Source: Pseudomonas mandelii
Lineage (GTDB): Bacteria; Pseudomonadota; Gammaproteobacteria; Pseudomonadales; Pseudomonadaceae
NCBI RefSeq assembly: GCF_900106065.1
Contig: NZ_LT629796.1
Span: 3,689,501-3,753,500 of the forward strand
Length of the DNA: 64,000 bases
Reading direction: 5' to 3'
The notes beneath the pieces are model-generated. The model did not search any database and was not told the DNA's origin. It saw only the letters and a list, made by a program, of their open reading frames with translations. Within the stretch, counting starts at the first letter, position 1; every line of letters starts with the position of its first letter. Positions 8,431 through 18,533 of the stretch are shown here, piece after piece. The position numbers and the translations under genes are program-made.

Positions 8431-8439
8431 GGGGGATGG

Positions 8440-8777
8440 TCAAGCGTGGAGGCGGACCCAGACGGTGACGAGTACGGTGGCCGCCATCAGCCACGCCACT
8501 GCCGCGATGGCGAGCGACGCTTCAAGCCGCATCCGGTCGACCATCACGTACAACGTCGCCAGGTAAACAAAGTACGGAATGATCGACCACATCCCGAACA
8601 CGATGGTGGTCTTTAAATCCTCCAGCGAACGCCCCTTGCCGACGATGTAATGCGCAATCAGCGCAAAGGTCGGAAACAGCGGCACCAGGCCTGCGATGTA
8701 ATAGTTTCGGGTCTTGGCCAGTGCGGCGAGGATGACGACCACCGCCGCCCCCAGCGCTGCTTTGAGGATCAGGTCCA

Positions 8778-8778
<1 letters not shown>
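8440..8778 (-). CDS. glpM: GlpM family membrane protein
   Basis: A 112-residue inner-membrane protein with four helices, starting MDLILKAALGAAVVVILAAL and containing the family stretch NYYIAGLVPLFPTFALIAHY. GlpM was described in P. aeruginosa as a membrane protein that affects alginate production from glycerol; its molecular action is not known. Unusually, the gene is not beside glpD here: its ATG overlaps the aauR stop (TGATG), so it is the last gene of the acidic amino acid regulator operon. The glp genes are 10 kb away. The name rests on sequence recognition; its present job in this operon is open. Confidence 0.8.
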
Positions 8779-10102
<1,324 letters not shown>

Positions 10103-10106
<4 letters not shown>

Positions 10107-12007
10107 ATTGGCTCGGCGTGAGTGGGGCTTACCAACGGTAAACTGAGGACGAAGGTGGTGCCACCGCTGGCCGGGTGTTCGACACCCAGGTGCCCGCCGG
10201 TGGCGGCGGCCAGACTGGCGGAAAGTGTCAGGCCCAGGCCCAGGCCTTGTTCGCCGGGTTTGGTGGTGAAGAACGGTTCGAACAAATGCTTGCGTGCTTC
10301 GGCGTCGATACCGTGGCCGTTGTCGCGCACGCGCAGGCGATATTTGCCATCAAATGCTTCGCCTTCCAGCCACAACTCGGGCAACGGTTGTGCCTGCATG
10401 GCATCGAGGGCATTGCCGATCAGGTTGACCAGGATCTGCTCGAGACGGGTCTGGTCGATCTGCACCTGCACGTCTTTGAAGTCACGATGCAGTTGCAGAT
10501 GGACACTTTCCACGCGACCTCCCAGCAGTTGCAACGCGGCATCTACCGCTTTGCCAAGGCACGCCTGGCCCTTGTCGTCACCGCGACGGGCGAAGGAGCG
10601 CAGGCTGGCGGTGATCCGGCCCATGCGGTCGATCAATTCGTTGATGGTCTTCAGGTTGGTGCTGGCCACGTCCAGTTGACCGCGTTCGAGAAAGCGCACG
10701 GTATTGCCGGACAAGGTGCGCAGCGCCGCCAGCGGCTGGTTCAGTTCGTGGGCGATGCTGGTCGACATCTGGCCGATGGCGGCGAGTTTTCCGGCCTGCA
10801 CCAGCTCATCCTGGGCGCGGCGCAACGTCTCTTCAGCCTGACGCCGTTCGCGGATCTGCCCCTTGAGGCGTTCGTTGCTGGCGCGCAGATCCGTGGTGCG
10901 TTCGGTAATCCGACGCTCCAGTTGATTGTTGGCTTGCTGCAGGGCTTCACGGGCGGCGAGGCGGGTGGCGATCACCTTGCGCCGCTCGTTCCAGGCAATC
11001 AGCAGGAACGCCACCAGGGCAAACGCCACTGCCACCAGAATCCCTTGATTGATCGCTTCACGGCGCAAATCCTGGAGCGGCGTGAGCAGGGTGAAGTTCC
11101 ACGGGGTGTCGCTCAGGGGGCGGGTCTGCGAGAGGTAGCTGATGTCCTCTTCGTCTGACTCCACTTCACTGTTGGCGGGGAAGGTCAGTTTTTCTTCACC
11201 TTCGGCCAGTTTTTCCCGGGCCAGTGGCTGCAATTCGTTCAGCGGGAACCAGTAGTACTGCAGGCTGCGGGCCAGTTTTTCCTTGGTTTCTTCGCTCAAC
11301 GGAACCACCGATTTGAGCCGTCGTGCCGGATCGCTGGACAGAATGATGATGCCGTTCTCGTCGCTGACAAAGGCTTCGAGGCGCGCACGCTGCCAGCGTT
11401 CTTCCATGGCTTCCAGGCGGACTTTGACCACCGCGACGCCGATGATCTTGCCGTGTTCTTCCAGGCCGTGGGCCAGGTAGTAACCGGGTTCGCCGTTGGT
11501 GCTGCCGATCCCGTAGAAGCGCCCCGGTTGACCGCGCACGGCGTTCTGGAAATAGGCGCGAAAGGACAGGTCTTCGCCCAGGTAACTGTCGACATCGCGC
11601 CAGTTGCTGGTGGCCATGACGCGGCCGGTGGTGTCCATCACGTAGATGGCCCGACTGCGGCTGCGCCGGTTCAGGCCTTCGAGGTAATCATTGACCGTCT
11701 GCCGGTGTTCCGGTGACGGGTCGGCCAGCAGTTTTGAAACACTGGATTCAAGTTCCAGCAGGCTGGGCAGGTAGGTGTACTTGCTGATCTCGCTCTCGAC
11801 GGCGCGGGCGTGCAGTTCGAGCTGACGCTGGCCGTTCTCGCTGAGGCTGCGAATCCCGTAGTGCTCACTGACCCAGAAGCCGAGGTAACCCAATCCGATC
11901 ATCAGGGCGATGACCAGGGGGGGCAGGAACAGATGGCGAATCAGACGGGGTTTCACGGCGAGTGATGGCGGCGCAGCGCGATAGAGAGTGGGGTCGCATT
12001 TCATCAC
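10103..12007 (-). CDS. aauS: AauS, sensor histidine kinase for acidic amino acids
   Basis: A 634-residue membrane kinase of the DctB type. TM1 (residues 29-46) and TM2 (322-339) enclose a periplasmic double-Cache sensor of about 275 residues with the typical YVMDTTGRVMATSN and GYYLAHG strands. A coiled coil (355-400) leads to the H-box IAHELNQPLAAL with His420. The C-terminal ATPase domain has the N box (NLIGNALDAM), G1 (VRDNGHGI) and G2 (GLGLGLTLS). It should sense extracellular glutamate or aspartate and phosphorylate AauR. It is coupled to aauR by a four-base overlap and is separated from aatP by a REP pair. Confidence 0.85.
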
Positions 12008-12058
12008 AGATGCCTTGGGTCAACCACAACACTTACTTGTAAATCGCCGCGGACCCTT

Positions 12059-12148
12059 GTGGGAGCGGGCCTGCTCGCGAAGGCGGTGGATCAGCCAATG
12101 TCGATGTTGACTGTTAAGCCGTCTTCGCGAGCAGGCTCGCTCCCACAG
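12059..12148. repeat. REP inverted pair (GTGGGAGCGGGCCTGCTCGCG family)
   Basis: TGTGGGAGCGGGCCTGCTCG and its near-perfect reverse complement ending CCCACAGG, with a 34 bp spacer. It lies between aatP and aauS, in the gap where transporter mRNA could be uncoupled from regulator mRNA. Confidence 0.9.
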
Positions 12149-12165
12149 GGGGGCGGTGGTAGAAC

Positions 12166-12900
12166 TTAGTGCTGCAGAATCTTGTTAAGGAAGTGCTGTG
12201 TACGCTCGGCGCGGTGGGTGATATCGCCGAAGAAGTCCTCTTTCTTGCAGTCTTCGATGATTTTGCCCTGGTCCATGAAAATCACGCGATCCGCCACTTT
12301 GCGGGCAAAGCCCATTTCGTGGGTCACGCACATCATGGTCATGCCTTCGTGGGCCAGTTGCACCATCACGTCGAGCACTTCGTTGACCATTTCAGGGTCC
12401 AGCGCCGAGGTCGGTTCGTCGAACAGCATGACGATTGGGTCCATCGCCAGCGCACGGGCAATTGCCACACGCTGTTGCTGGCCACCGGAGAGCTGGCCCG
12501 GGTGCTTGTGGGCGTGAGCCGAGAGGCCAACGCGCTCAAGCAGTTGCAGGCCTTTCTTGGTGGCTTCTTCCTTGCTGCGGCCCAACACCTTGATCTGCGC
12601 AATGGTCAGGTTTTCGGTGATGGTCAGGTGCGGGAACAGTTCGAAATGCTGGAACACCATGCCGACGCGCGAACGCAGTTTCGGCAGGTTGGTCTTCGGG
12701 TCGGCGATGGACGTGCCATCGACCACCACGTCGCCTTTCTGGAACGGTTCCAGGGCGTTGACGCATTTGATCAGGGTGGATTTGCCGGAACCGGACGGCC
12801 CGCACACCACGATCACTTCGCCTTTTTTGACCTCGGTGCTGCAATCAGTCAGTACCTGGAAGTCGCCATACCACTTGTTGACTTGCTTGATAGAGATCAT
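12166..12900 (-). CDS. aatP: AatP, ATP-binding subunit of the glutamate/aspartate ABC importer
   Basis: A 244-residue polar amino acid transporter ATPase of the GltL type. Walker A is GPSGSGKST, the signature is LSGGQQQR, and Walker [16 protein letters not shown] is followed by the switch histidine in CVTHEMG. It sits on the cytoplasmic face of the AatQ-AatM permease pair and powers uptake of glutamate, aspartate and probably the amides. It overlaps aatM by four bases. It is the last transporter gene, followed by the aauSR regulators in the same orientation. Confidence 0.9.
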   Translation of the reverse strand: MISIKQVNKWYGDFQVLTDCSTEVKKGEVIVVCGPSGSGKSTLIKCVNALEPFQKGDVVVDGTSIADPKTNLPKLRSRVGMVFQHFELFPHLTITENLTIAQIKVLGRSKEEATKKGLQLLERVGLSAHAHKHPGQLSGGQQQRVAIARALAMDPIVMLFDEPTSALDPEMVNEVLDVMVQLAHEGMTMMCVTHEMGFARKVADRVIFMDQGKIIEDCKKEDFFGDITHRAERTQHFLNKILQH

Positions 12901-13571
12901 ACGGCAAACCTTTTTTGCAGACGCTTGACCAGCAGCGAGGCGGCAAAGCTGATTGTGAAGTACGTGAGACCTGCAAAGATCAGGAACTCATTGGAGCGAC
13001 CGATGATGTCGCCACTGGCACGGGAAGCATTGAGGAAGTCCACCAGGCCGACCGCGTAGACCAGCGAAGTGTCCTGGAACAGGATGATGCTCTGTTGCAG
13101 CAGCAGCGGGGTCATCTTGCGGAACGCTTGCGGCAGGATGATCAAACGCATCATCTGGCCATACGTCATGCCCAAAGCCTGGGCAGCACCCATCTGGCCC
13201 TTGGGAATCGACTGCACGCCGGCCCGGACGATTTCGCAGAAGTACGCCGCTTCGAACATCATGAAGGCCACGATGCAGGAGGCGAACGCGCCGATCGGGG
13301 TGTCTTCGCCGGTGATCCAGCGCAGCACGAACGGCACCGCCAGGTAGAACCAGGTGATGACCAGCAGCAGCGGGATCGAACGGAAATAGTTGACGTAGGC
13401 GCCAGCCAGGTTCGACAGCAGTTTGCTGTGGGACAGACGGCACAGCGCAAGGATGGTGCCGAGGATGATCCCGCCGACGACGCCCAGCGCCATCAGTTGC
13501 AGGGTCATGACCATGCCGTTCCACAAGCCCGGCAGGGACGGAACGATACCCGAGAAGTCGAATTCCATCAT
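12897..13571 (-). CDS. aatM: AatM, permease subunit of the glutamate/aspartate ABC importer
   Basis: A 224-residue inner-membrane permease of the GltK type with about five helices. The EAA loop that couples to the ATPase is visible as [20 protein letters not shown]. The N-terminal [20 protein letters not shown] is typical of His/Glu/Gln permeases. It forms a heterodimer with AatQ. The start overlaps the aatQ stop (ATGA), and its own stop overlaps aatP, so the three are translationally coupled. Confidence 0.9.
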   Translation of the reverse strand: MMEFDFSGIVPSLPGLWNGMVMTLQLMALGVVGGIILGTILALCRLSHSKLLSNLAGAYVNYFRSIPLLLVITWFYLAVPFVLRWITGEDTPIGAFASCIVAFMMFEAAYFCEIVRAGVQSIPKGQMGAAQALGMTYGQMMRLIILPQAFRKMTPLLLQQSIILFQDTSLVYAVGLVDFLNASRASGDIIGRSNEFLIFAGLTYFTISFAASLLVKRLQKRFAV

Positions 13572-14314
13572 TTACCCCCTACGGAGATCAGGCCCGGTAC
13601 GGCGACTTTCTTCTCGACCCCACGCATCAGCAGCATCAGGCTCATGTTCAGGGTGAAGTAGATCAGGGTGGCCAGGGTGAACGCTTCGAACAGGTTGGCG
13701 GAGAACTCGGCGGTCTGTTTGGTCTGCGCGAGCAACTCCATCAGGCCGATCAGCGACGCCACGGAGGAGTTCTTGAACACGTTCAGGAATTCCGAGGTCA
13801 GCGGCGGAATGATGATCCGGTAGGCCTGGGGCAGCAGCACGTTCCAGTAGATCTGCGGCAGTTTGAAACCCATGGCGCGAGCGGCGGCTTCCTGGCCACG
13901 AGGCAGCGCCTGGATGCCGGTACGCACTTGTTCGCATACACGAGCAGCGGTGAACAGGCCCAGGCAAACGACGACGCTGAGGAAAGCCGAGGTGGTCGGG
14001 TTCAGGTCCTGTTTGTACCAGTCCTGCAGGTTTTGCGGCAGCAGATCGGGCACCAGGAAGTACCAGATGAACAGCTGAACCAGCAGCGGCACATTACGGA
14101 AGAGTTCGACGTAGCAGGTCGCGATGCCCGATACGATGCGATTCGGCACGGTGCGCATGACACCCAGAATCGAGCCCAACAGCAGCGCGATGATCCAGGC
14201 GGCGACGGCGATGGCAATGGTCCAGCCCAAACCGGAGAGGTACCAGTCGAGATAAATCTCACTGCCCACGCCGGTGGACTTGAAGAACACGCTCCAGTCC
14301 CAGTTGTAATTCAT
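13568..14314 (-). CDS. aatQ: AatQ, permease subunit of the glutamate/aspartate ABC importer
   Basis: A 248-residue inner-membrane permease of the GltJ type, with the family N-terminus MNYNWDWSVFF and the EAA loop GQEAAARAMGFKLPQIYWNV. It pairs with AatM to form the membrane channel for acidic amino acids delivered by AatJ. It is separated from aatJ by 192 bp that contain a strong hairpin, so its transcript level is probably lower than that of the binding protein, as is usual for ABC importers. Confidence 0.9.
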   Translation of the reverse strand: MNYNWDWSVFFKSTGVGSEIYLDWYLSGLGWTIAIAVAAWIIALLLGSILGVMRTVPNRIVSGIATCYVELFRNVPLLVQLFIWYFLVPDLLPQNLQDWYKQDLNPTTSAFLSVVVCLGLFTAARVCEQVRTGIQALPRGQEAAARAMGFKLPQIYWNVLLPQAYRIIIPPLTSEFLNVFKNSSVASLIGLMELLAQTKQTAEFSANLFEAFTLATLIYFTLNMSLMLLMRGVEKKVAVPGLISVGGK

Positions 14315-14461
14315 TAGGGTCTCCCCTCAGATCGTTCGATGTACAAGTGCCCGCCTGGGGAAGCTCCGTTCCCGCCCGACTCTGATGGTCAGGCACACAC
14401 GAGCGGCTCGACAGCCACCGGTTCGAGTGTTTCCAAAAATGCCAGCAGGGAGTGACTATCC

Positions 14462-14487
14462 CCTGAAAGGGCAGTGGCCCTCTCAGG
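14462..14487 (-). terminator. Intercistronic hairpin between aatJ and aatQ
   Basis: On the minus strand, CCTGAGAGGGC pairs with GCCCTTTCAGG (one G-T pair) around a four-base loop. No T-run follows, so it is more likely a partial terminator or an mRNA 3'-end stabiliser that keeps aatJ message more abundant than aatQMP. Confidence 0.65.
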
Positions 14488-14506
14488 AGATAAGGTTAGT
14501 CAGAAT

Positions 14507-15433
14507 TCAGGACTTTTTTTCTACAGGCTTGTCGTCAGCCGCTTTATCGGTCGGATTGGCGATCAGGGCCTTGAGCTCGTCGCTCATCGGGAAGTTCAGG
14601 TTCAGGCCTTTAGGCGGGATTGGCTGCATGAACCATTTTTCGTAGATCTTGTTGATCTCGCCCGAAGCGTAGGTTGCCTTGATGGCGTCATCCACCGCCT
14701 TCTTGAACGGCTCGTCGCCTTTGCGAACCATGCAGCCGTAGATCTCGTAGGACTGTGGAGTACCGGTCACGGCCCAGTCATCCGCCTTCTTGGCTTTGGC
14801 TGCTTCACCGGCCAGCAAGGCGTCGTCCATCATGAAAGCCACGGCGCGGCCGGTTTCCAGCATCTGGAAGGATTCGCCATGGTCTTTGGCGGAGATGACG
14901 TTCATGCCCATCTGCTTGTCGGCGTTCATCGACTTGAGGATGCGCTCGGACGTGGTGCCCGCGGTAGTCACGACGTTTTTGCCTTTCAGGTCGCCGAAGT
15001 CCTTGTACGCGGAGTCTTTCTTGGAGAGAAGACGCGTACCGATTTCGAAAATGCCGACGGAAAAGGCAACTTGCTGCTGACGTTCCACGTTATTGGTGGT
15101 GGAACCGCACTCGACGTCCACGGTGCCGTTCTGCACCAGCGGGATACGGGTTTGCGAGGTCACGAGGTTGTATTTGACCTGGAGGTTGGGCATGTCCAGG
15201 TCTTTCTTGATGGCTTCGACGATTTTCAGCTGGATATCGTGGGAGTAGCCGACCGGTTTGCCGGAAGCATCAGCGATATAGGAAAACGGGATGGAAGCGT
15301 CACGATGCCCGAGGGTGATCACACCGGACTCTTTGATCTTCTTCAGTGTGCCGGTGAGTTCGGCAGCGAAAACTGGAGTGCTAATCAGAGCGGCAGCAAT
15401 GGCTGCGCCCAGGATATGGGGAACGATGCGCAT
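14507..15433 (-). CDS. aatJ: AatJ, periplasmic glutamate/aspartate-binding protein
   Basis: A 308-residue solute-binding protein of the GltI type. The start is the ATG at 15433, with GAGGAAAA eight bases upstream, giving a signal peptide MRIVPHILGAAIAAALISTP ending VFAAE. The mature protein carries ITLGHRDASIPFSY, the ligand-binding RDASIPFSY segment of glutamate/aspartate binders, and CGSTTNNVERQQQVAFS, also diagnostic. It captures glutamate and aspartate in the periplasm for AatQMP. Its upstream region holds a sigma-54 promoter and two AauR-type operators, in line with activation by AauSR when acidic amino acids are present. Confidence 0.92.
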   Translation of the reverse strand: MRIVPHILGAAIAAALISTPVFAAELTGTLKKIKESGVITLGHRDASIPFSYIADASGKPVGYSHDIQLKIVEAIKKDLDMPNLQVKYNLVTSQTRIPLVQNGTVDVECGSTTNNVERQQQVAFSVGIFEIGTRLLSKKDSAYKDFGDLKGKNVVTTAGTTSERILKSMNADKQMGMNVISAKDHGESFQMLETGRAVAFMMDDALLAGEAAKAKKADDWAVTGTPQSYEIYGCMVRKGDEPFKKAVDDAIKATYASGEINKIYEKWFMQPIPPKGLNLNFPMSDELKALIANPTDKAADDKPVEKKS

Positions 15434-15548
15434 CAAATTTTCCTCGACATTGTTTTTTTTATGGAGCCAGTTCATCGGCCCTTTTGTGCTTCGAATGCCT
15501 GACGGCTCCTGAAGTGGGTGCACAAGAGACATTCGTCCAAGAGTGTAG

Positions 15549-15564
15549 AGCATGACTCGTGCCA
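15549..15564 (-). promoter_or_regulatory. Sigma-54 promoter of aatJ
   Basis: Read on the minus strand: TGGCACG-AGTC-ATGCT, against the consensus TGGCACR-N4-TTGCW, with both the GG and GC elements and the spacing kept. Transcription would begin near 15538, giving a leader of about 105 bases. The neighbouring activator AauR is sigma-54-dependent. Confidence 0.8.
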
Positions 15565-15641
15565 GGCCAGGCGAGTTAAATCAAGTTATTGATTTATAAA
15601 GGGATTAAATATTTATGGCGTTCTTTTTTTGTGGGGGATAA

Positions 15642-15655
15642 TCCGGTTAACCGAA
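15642..15655. promoter_or_regulatory. AauR-type operator, proximal
   Basis: TCCGG-TTAA-CCGAA matches the published AauR inverted repeat TTCGG-N4-CCGAA with one change. It lies about 85 bp upstream of the sigma-54 promoter. Confidence 0.7.
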
Positions 15656-15672
15656 TCGACCGACAGGTCGTG

Positions 15673-15686
15673 TTCGGAAAACCGAA
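15673..15686. promoter_or_regulatory. AauR-type operator, distal
   Basis: TTCGG-AAAA-CCGAA is a perfect match to TTCGG-N4-CCGAA. Its centre is 31 bp from the proximal site, three helical turns, so two dimers would bind the same face of the DNA. Confidence 0.8.
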
Positions 15687-15720
15687 TAGTGTTTGGGGCT
15701 GCCAGCTGATCATCGAAAAA

Positions 15721-16131
15721 TCAGCTTTCCTGGCTTAGCGGCGTTTCATGCAGGTAGATCCACTGGGCGTTGTGGTGATGCAGGCCAATGATCGCCACCG
15801 AAACCCTTGAGCTTTCGCGCTGGTCGAGGCGATGGGTTTCCTTGTAGCGGATCGCCACGCTGTGGCCTTCCTGCCAGACCGTTTGCAGGTCGCTGATGAT
15901 GATCTCCAGACCTGGCTTGGCGCCGATTGCACCCTTGAACATCTGTTCGACCGTCGCCCGGCTGACGATGGCGGCCGAGGTGGTGACCATGCTGAAGTCC
16001 TCGGCGAATGCCGACATCAGCGGCTCGAGCATGGCCTGTCCCTGACCGTTTGCATCGGAGAACAGGGTTTGAATCAACTCGTGCACGTGATGAACGCTGT
16101 GGTGCGCCAGTTCAACTATTTCGTTGTGCAT
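15721..16131 (-). CDS. NTF2-like (SnoaL-type) small protein
   Basis: A 136-residue soluble protein with the cone-shaped NTF2-like fold suggested by an N-terminal helix (HELIQTLFSDANG), AFAEDFSMVTT, and a strand-rich C-terminal half (HSVAIRYKETHRL). Members are small enzymes or accessory domains; no catalytic residues can be assigned. Its start lies 20 bp inside the end of the MFS transporter gene, so the two form an operon, divergent from the LysR regulator. It may modify or bind the compound the transporter exports; that is inference. Confidence 0.65.
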   Translation of the reverse strand: MHNEIVELAHHSVHHVHELIQTLFSDANGQGQAMLEPLMSAFAEDFSMVTTSAAIVSRATVEQMFKGAIGAKPGLEIIISDLQTVWQEGHSVAIRYKETHRLDQRESSRVSVAIIGLHHHNAQWIYLHETPLSQES

Positions 16132-17479
16132 GACAGTCCTTTTGAGTGTTCAACTGACTCAGTTGAAAGAGTGGAAACAGGCCCACCAGCGAGGCGATGG
16201 CGAAGGTCGCGTGATAGGCCTGGGTGGTATCGAAGTGCTTCAAGAGCAGGTTGAAAACCATCAGGAACAGGGCGGCACCGATGCTGAATGACATCTGTCG
16301 GTTGATGTTCCAGATGACACTGGCCTTGTGCGTGTCATTGCCCTCGAAGTCCATCAGCGATGTGGTTTGTGCGGTGTTGGCACCGATGCCACCGCCAATC
16401 CCCATCAAGCTGTAGGCGATGACTATTACCCAGAGGTCCGAGGGATCGTTGACCAATAACAGGGTGGCGATGCCGGCGCTGTGCAACAGCATGCCGAGGG
16501 CAAACAACCGCTTGGCGCCCATCCGGTTGTAGGTCCGGCCACAGATCAGCATCGCGATGAACGCGCCGATGGCGTAGAGGATCATGAACATCCCTGTCAG
16601 TCGGGCGCTGAAGTGCAGGGTGTTTTGCAGGAAGAAGATGCTCATCAGGTTGACCCCCGTGAACACACCGGGAATCGCGTAATAGATAAAGATGGAGGTG
16701 CTGAGTTTTTTGCTTTTGAGCAGGCTCAGTTCAATGATCGGGTTTTTGCAGCGGCGGTAGTGCAGCCCGTACAGGAGGACAAACGTAACGCCGGCCGTGA
16801 CGAAGAGGGCGGCCACCCAGGCCGGAGCGTCGCCGCCATACAACGACATGCCCATCAACAGGCTGCCGAGTGCGGCGCTGACCAGCAGCAAACCCTTGAT
16901 GTCGGGCCGGGGCAAACTTGTCGGCCGCGCTTCGTTGATCCAGAACCAGGACAGCAAAGCCGCGATCAGCGAGAACGGGATGTTGCTGTAGAACACCCAG
17001 CGCCAGGAACTGCTGTCGACGATGATGCCGCCGATGGTCGGTGAAATGGCGGGCGCTATCAGGGCAACAGCCATGACCAACGTGGATATTTTCGCCCGCT
17101 GCTCACCCTTGAACAGGTTGAATGTCAGTGCCTGGCCGACTGGAATCAACAGACCGCCGCCCATCCCCTGGACGAAGCGCCAGATCACCAGCTCGTTGAA
17201 ACTGTCGGCCAGCCCGCACATCCACACGGAGGCTGTGAACAGGATCATCGAGGCGGTGAGGATTTCCCGACTGCCAAAACGACCGGCCAGCCAGGTGCTG
17301 ACCGGGATGATCAGTGTCAGCCCCAGAATATAAGCGTTAGCCACCCAGGCAACGTCTGAAGTACTAACGTGCAGCGCCGCCGATAGAGTCGGTAGTGCGA
17401 CCGCCGATATAAAGATGTTAATGCAGTCTATAAAAAAGCCGATGAGAAATATCAGTGCAACTTTGTAGCGATAGGTCAT
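16112..17479 (-). CDS. MFS efflux transporter, DHA2 (EmrB/QacA) type
   Basis: A 455-residue inner-membrane major facilitator with 12 to 14 helices. The start is the ATG at 17479 with GGGGA upstream, giving MTYRYKVALIFLIGFFIDC. Motif A appears as WLAGRFGSREI after helix 2, and the drug/proton antiporter motif C as VALIAPAISPTIGGIIVD near helix 5. The substrate is unknown, probably a toxic organic compound exported by proton antiport. It heads an operon with the NTF2-like gene and is divergent from a LysR-type regulator 90 bp away, the usual arrangement for regulator-controlled efflux. Confidence 0.85.
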   Translation of the reverse strand: MTYRYKVALIFLIGFFIDCINIFISAVALPTLSAALHVSTSDVAWVANAYILGLTLIIPVSTWLAGRFGSREILTASMILFTASVWMCGLADSFNELVIWRFVQGMGGGLLIPVGQALTFNLFKGEQRAKISTLVMAVALIAPAISPTIGGIIVDSSSWRWVFYSNIPFSLIAALLSWFWINEARPTSLPRPDIKGLLLVSAALGSLLMGMSLYGGDAPAWVAALFVTAGVTFVLLYGLHYRRCKNPIIELSLLKSKKLSTSIFIYYAIPGVFTGVNLMSIFFLQNTLHFSARLTGMFMILYAIGAFIAMLICGRTYNRMGAKRLFALGMLLHSAGIATLLLVNDPSDLWVIVIAYSLMGIGGGIGANTAQTTSLMDFEGNDTHKASVIWNINRQMSFSIGAALFLMVFNLLLKHFDTTQAYHATFAIASLVGLFPLFQLSQLNTQKDCHAQRNS

Positions 17480-17569
17480 GTTGTTTCCCCTTTGTCGCAA
17501 AGCATAGGGGCGATGGACTTGAACTGTCGATACGACTATCCTTGAAACAATGTTTGACGGGATTGAACA

Positions 17570-18472
17570 GTGAGCTCTATTGCTATGCACACTCATCTTA
17601 ATCGGGTACAGACATTTCTGGCGGTGGTCGATTTTGGTTCTTACACCAAGGCCGCCAATTACCTGAACATCAGCAAAGCCATGGCCAGCCTGCATGTCAA
17701 GGCGCTGGAGGATGTGCTGTCTGCAACGTTGTTGATTCGAAATACCCGAAATATCTCCCTCACGGAAATAGGTCAGGATTTTTATGAAGCGTTCAAAGGT
17801 ATTGTCGCGGACATCGATAGTGCCTTCGATAATGTATTGAAAGGTCATAACCGTGTCACCGGCAAGTTGCGGTTCAGTTCCACCATAGAATACGGCGAGG
17901 CTTATATCCTTCCGTTGATACCGCAATTTATAGAGCGCTATCCGGAAATAAAACTTTGCTATGACTTTAATTCTTCACTCAATGATCTGGTGGCGGAAAA
18001 GTTAGACCTGGTTATTCGTCTGGGCAACTTGGCAGACTCGGCTTTCAAGAGCCGTAAGCTGGCGGATTATGAAATTGTCCTGGTGGCTACGCAGACGTTT
18101 CTTGCCCGTCACCCGGTGCAAACGCCTCAGGACCTGAACTCGGTGCCGTGGATCGCCAACAGCAACCTGCAGGCACCGACCCAGTGGACGTTGCGTCATC
18201 CGCAATCAGGGGCTGTCGAGATCAACGGGATCAATCAGTTTGAATCCAACTCTTCCACGGCCATTCGCTCCATGACGTTGTCGTCGCTGGGCGTCTCGGT
18301 GCTGCCCGCCTGGGTGGTCAAGGACGACATCGCCAGCGAGCGGCTGATTCGCCTGTTGCCCGACTATTCGCTGCCCTCGCAGTCCGTCAACGTGGTGTTT
18401 CCCAACAGCCCGCATTTGCCCCACAAAACGAGGGCGTTCATTGATTTCCTGTTGCTGCATCTGGCGCAATGA
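17570..18472 (+). CDS. LysR-type transcriptional regulator
   Basis: A 300-residue LysR family protein of the DsdC/PtxR-like group often found beside efflux genes. The N-terminal winged helix-turn-helix (residues 12-65) reads FLAVVDFGSYTKAANYLN and KAMASLHVKALEDVL; the effector-binding domain follows (from about residue 95). The start is uncertain: GTG at 17570 or ATG at 17585; LysR proteins usually begin close to the helix-turn-helix, which favours the latter. It is divergent from the MFS/NTF2-like operon and probably controls it and itself. A small inverted repeat, GTCG-ATA-CGAC, lies in the 90 bp between them. Confidence 0.85.
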   Translation: MSSIAMHTHLNRVQTFLAVVDFGSYTKAANYLNISKAMASLHVKALEDVLSATLLIRNTRNISLTEIGQDFYEAFKGIVADIDSAFDNVLKGHNRVTGKLRFSSTIEYGEAYILPLIPQFIERYPEIKLCYDFNSSLNDLVAEKLDLVIRLGNLADSAFKSRKLADYEIVLVATQTFLARHPVQTPQDLNSVPWIANSNLQAPTQWTLRHPQSGAVEINGINQFESNSSTAIRSMTLSSLGVSVLPAWVVKDDIASERLIRLLPDYSLPSQSVNVVFPNSPHLPHKTRAFIDFLLLHLAQ

Positions 18473-18480
18473 GCGCCTGC

Positions 18481-18520
18481 AAAAAAGCCCCTGAATCGTC
18501 GGATTCAGGGGCTTTCATTT
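18481..18520. terminator. Bidirectional terminator between the LysR gene and glpD
   Basis: A-rich flank, GCCCCTGAATC, loop GTCG, GATTCAGGGGC, then a T-rich flank. The runs on both sides let it end transcription from both converging genes. Confidence 0.85.
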
Positions 18521-18533
18521 AAACGGATGGCGA

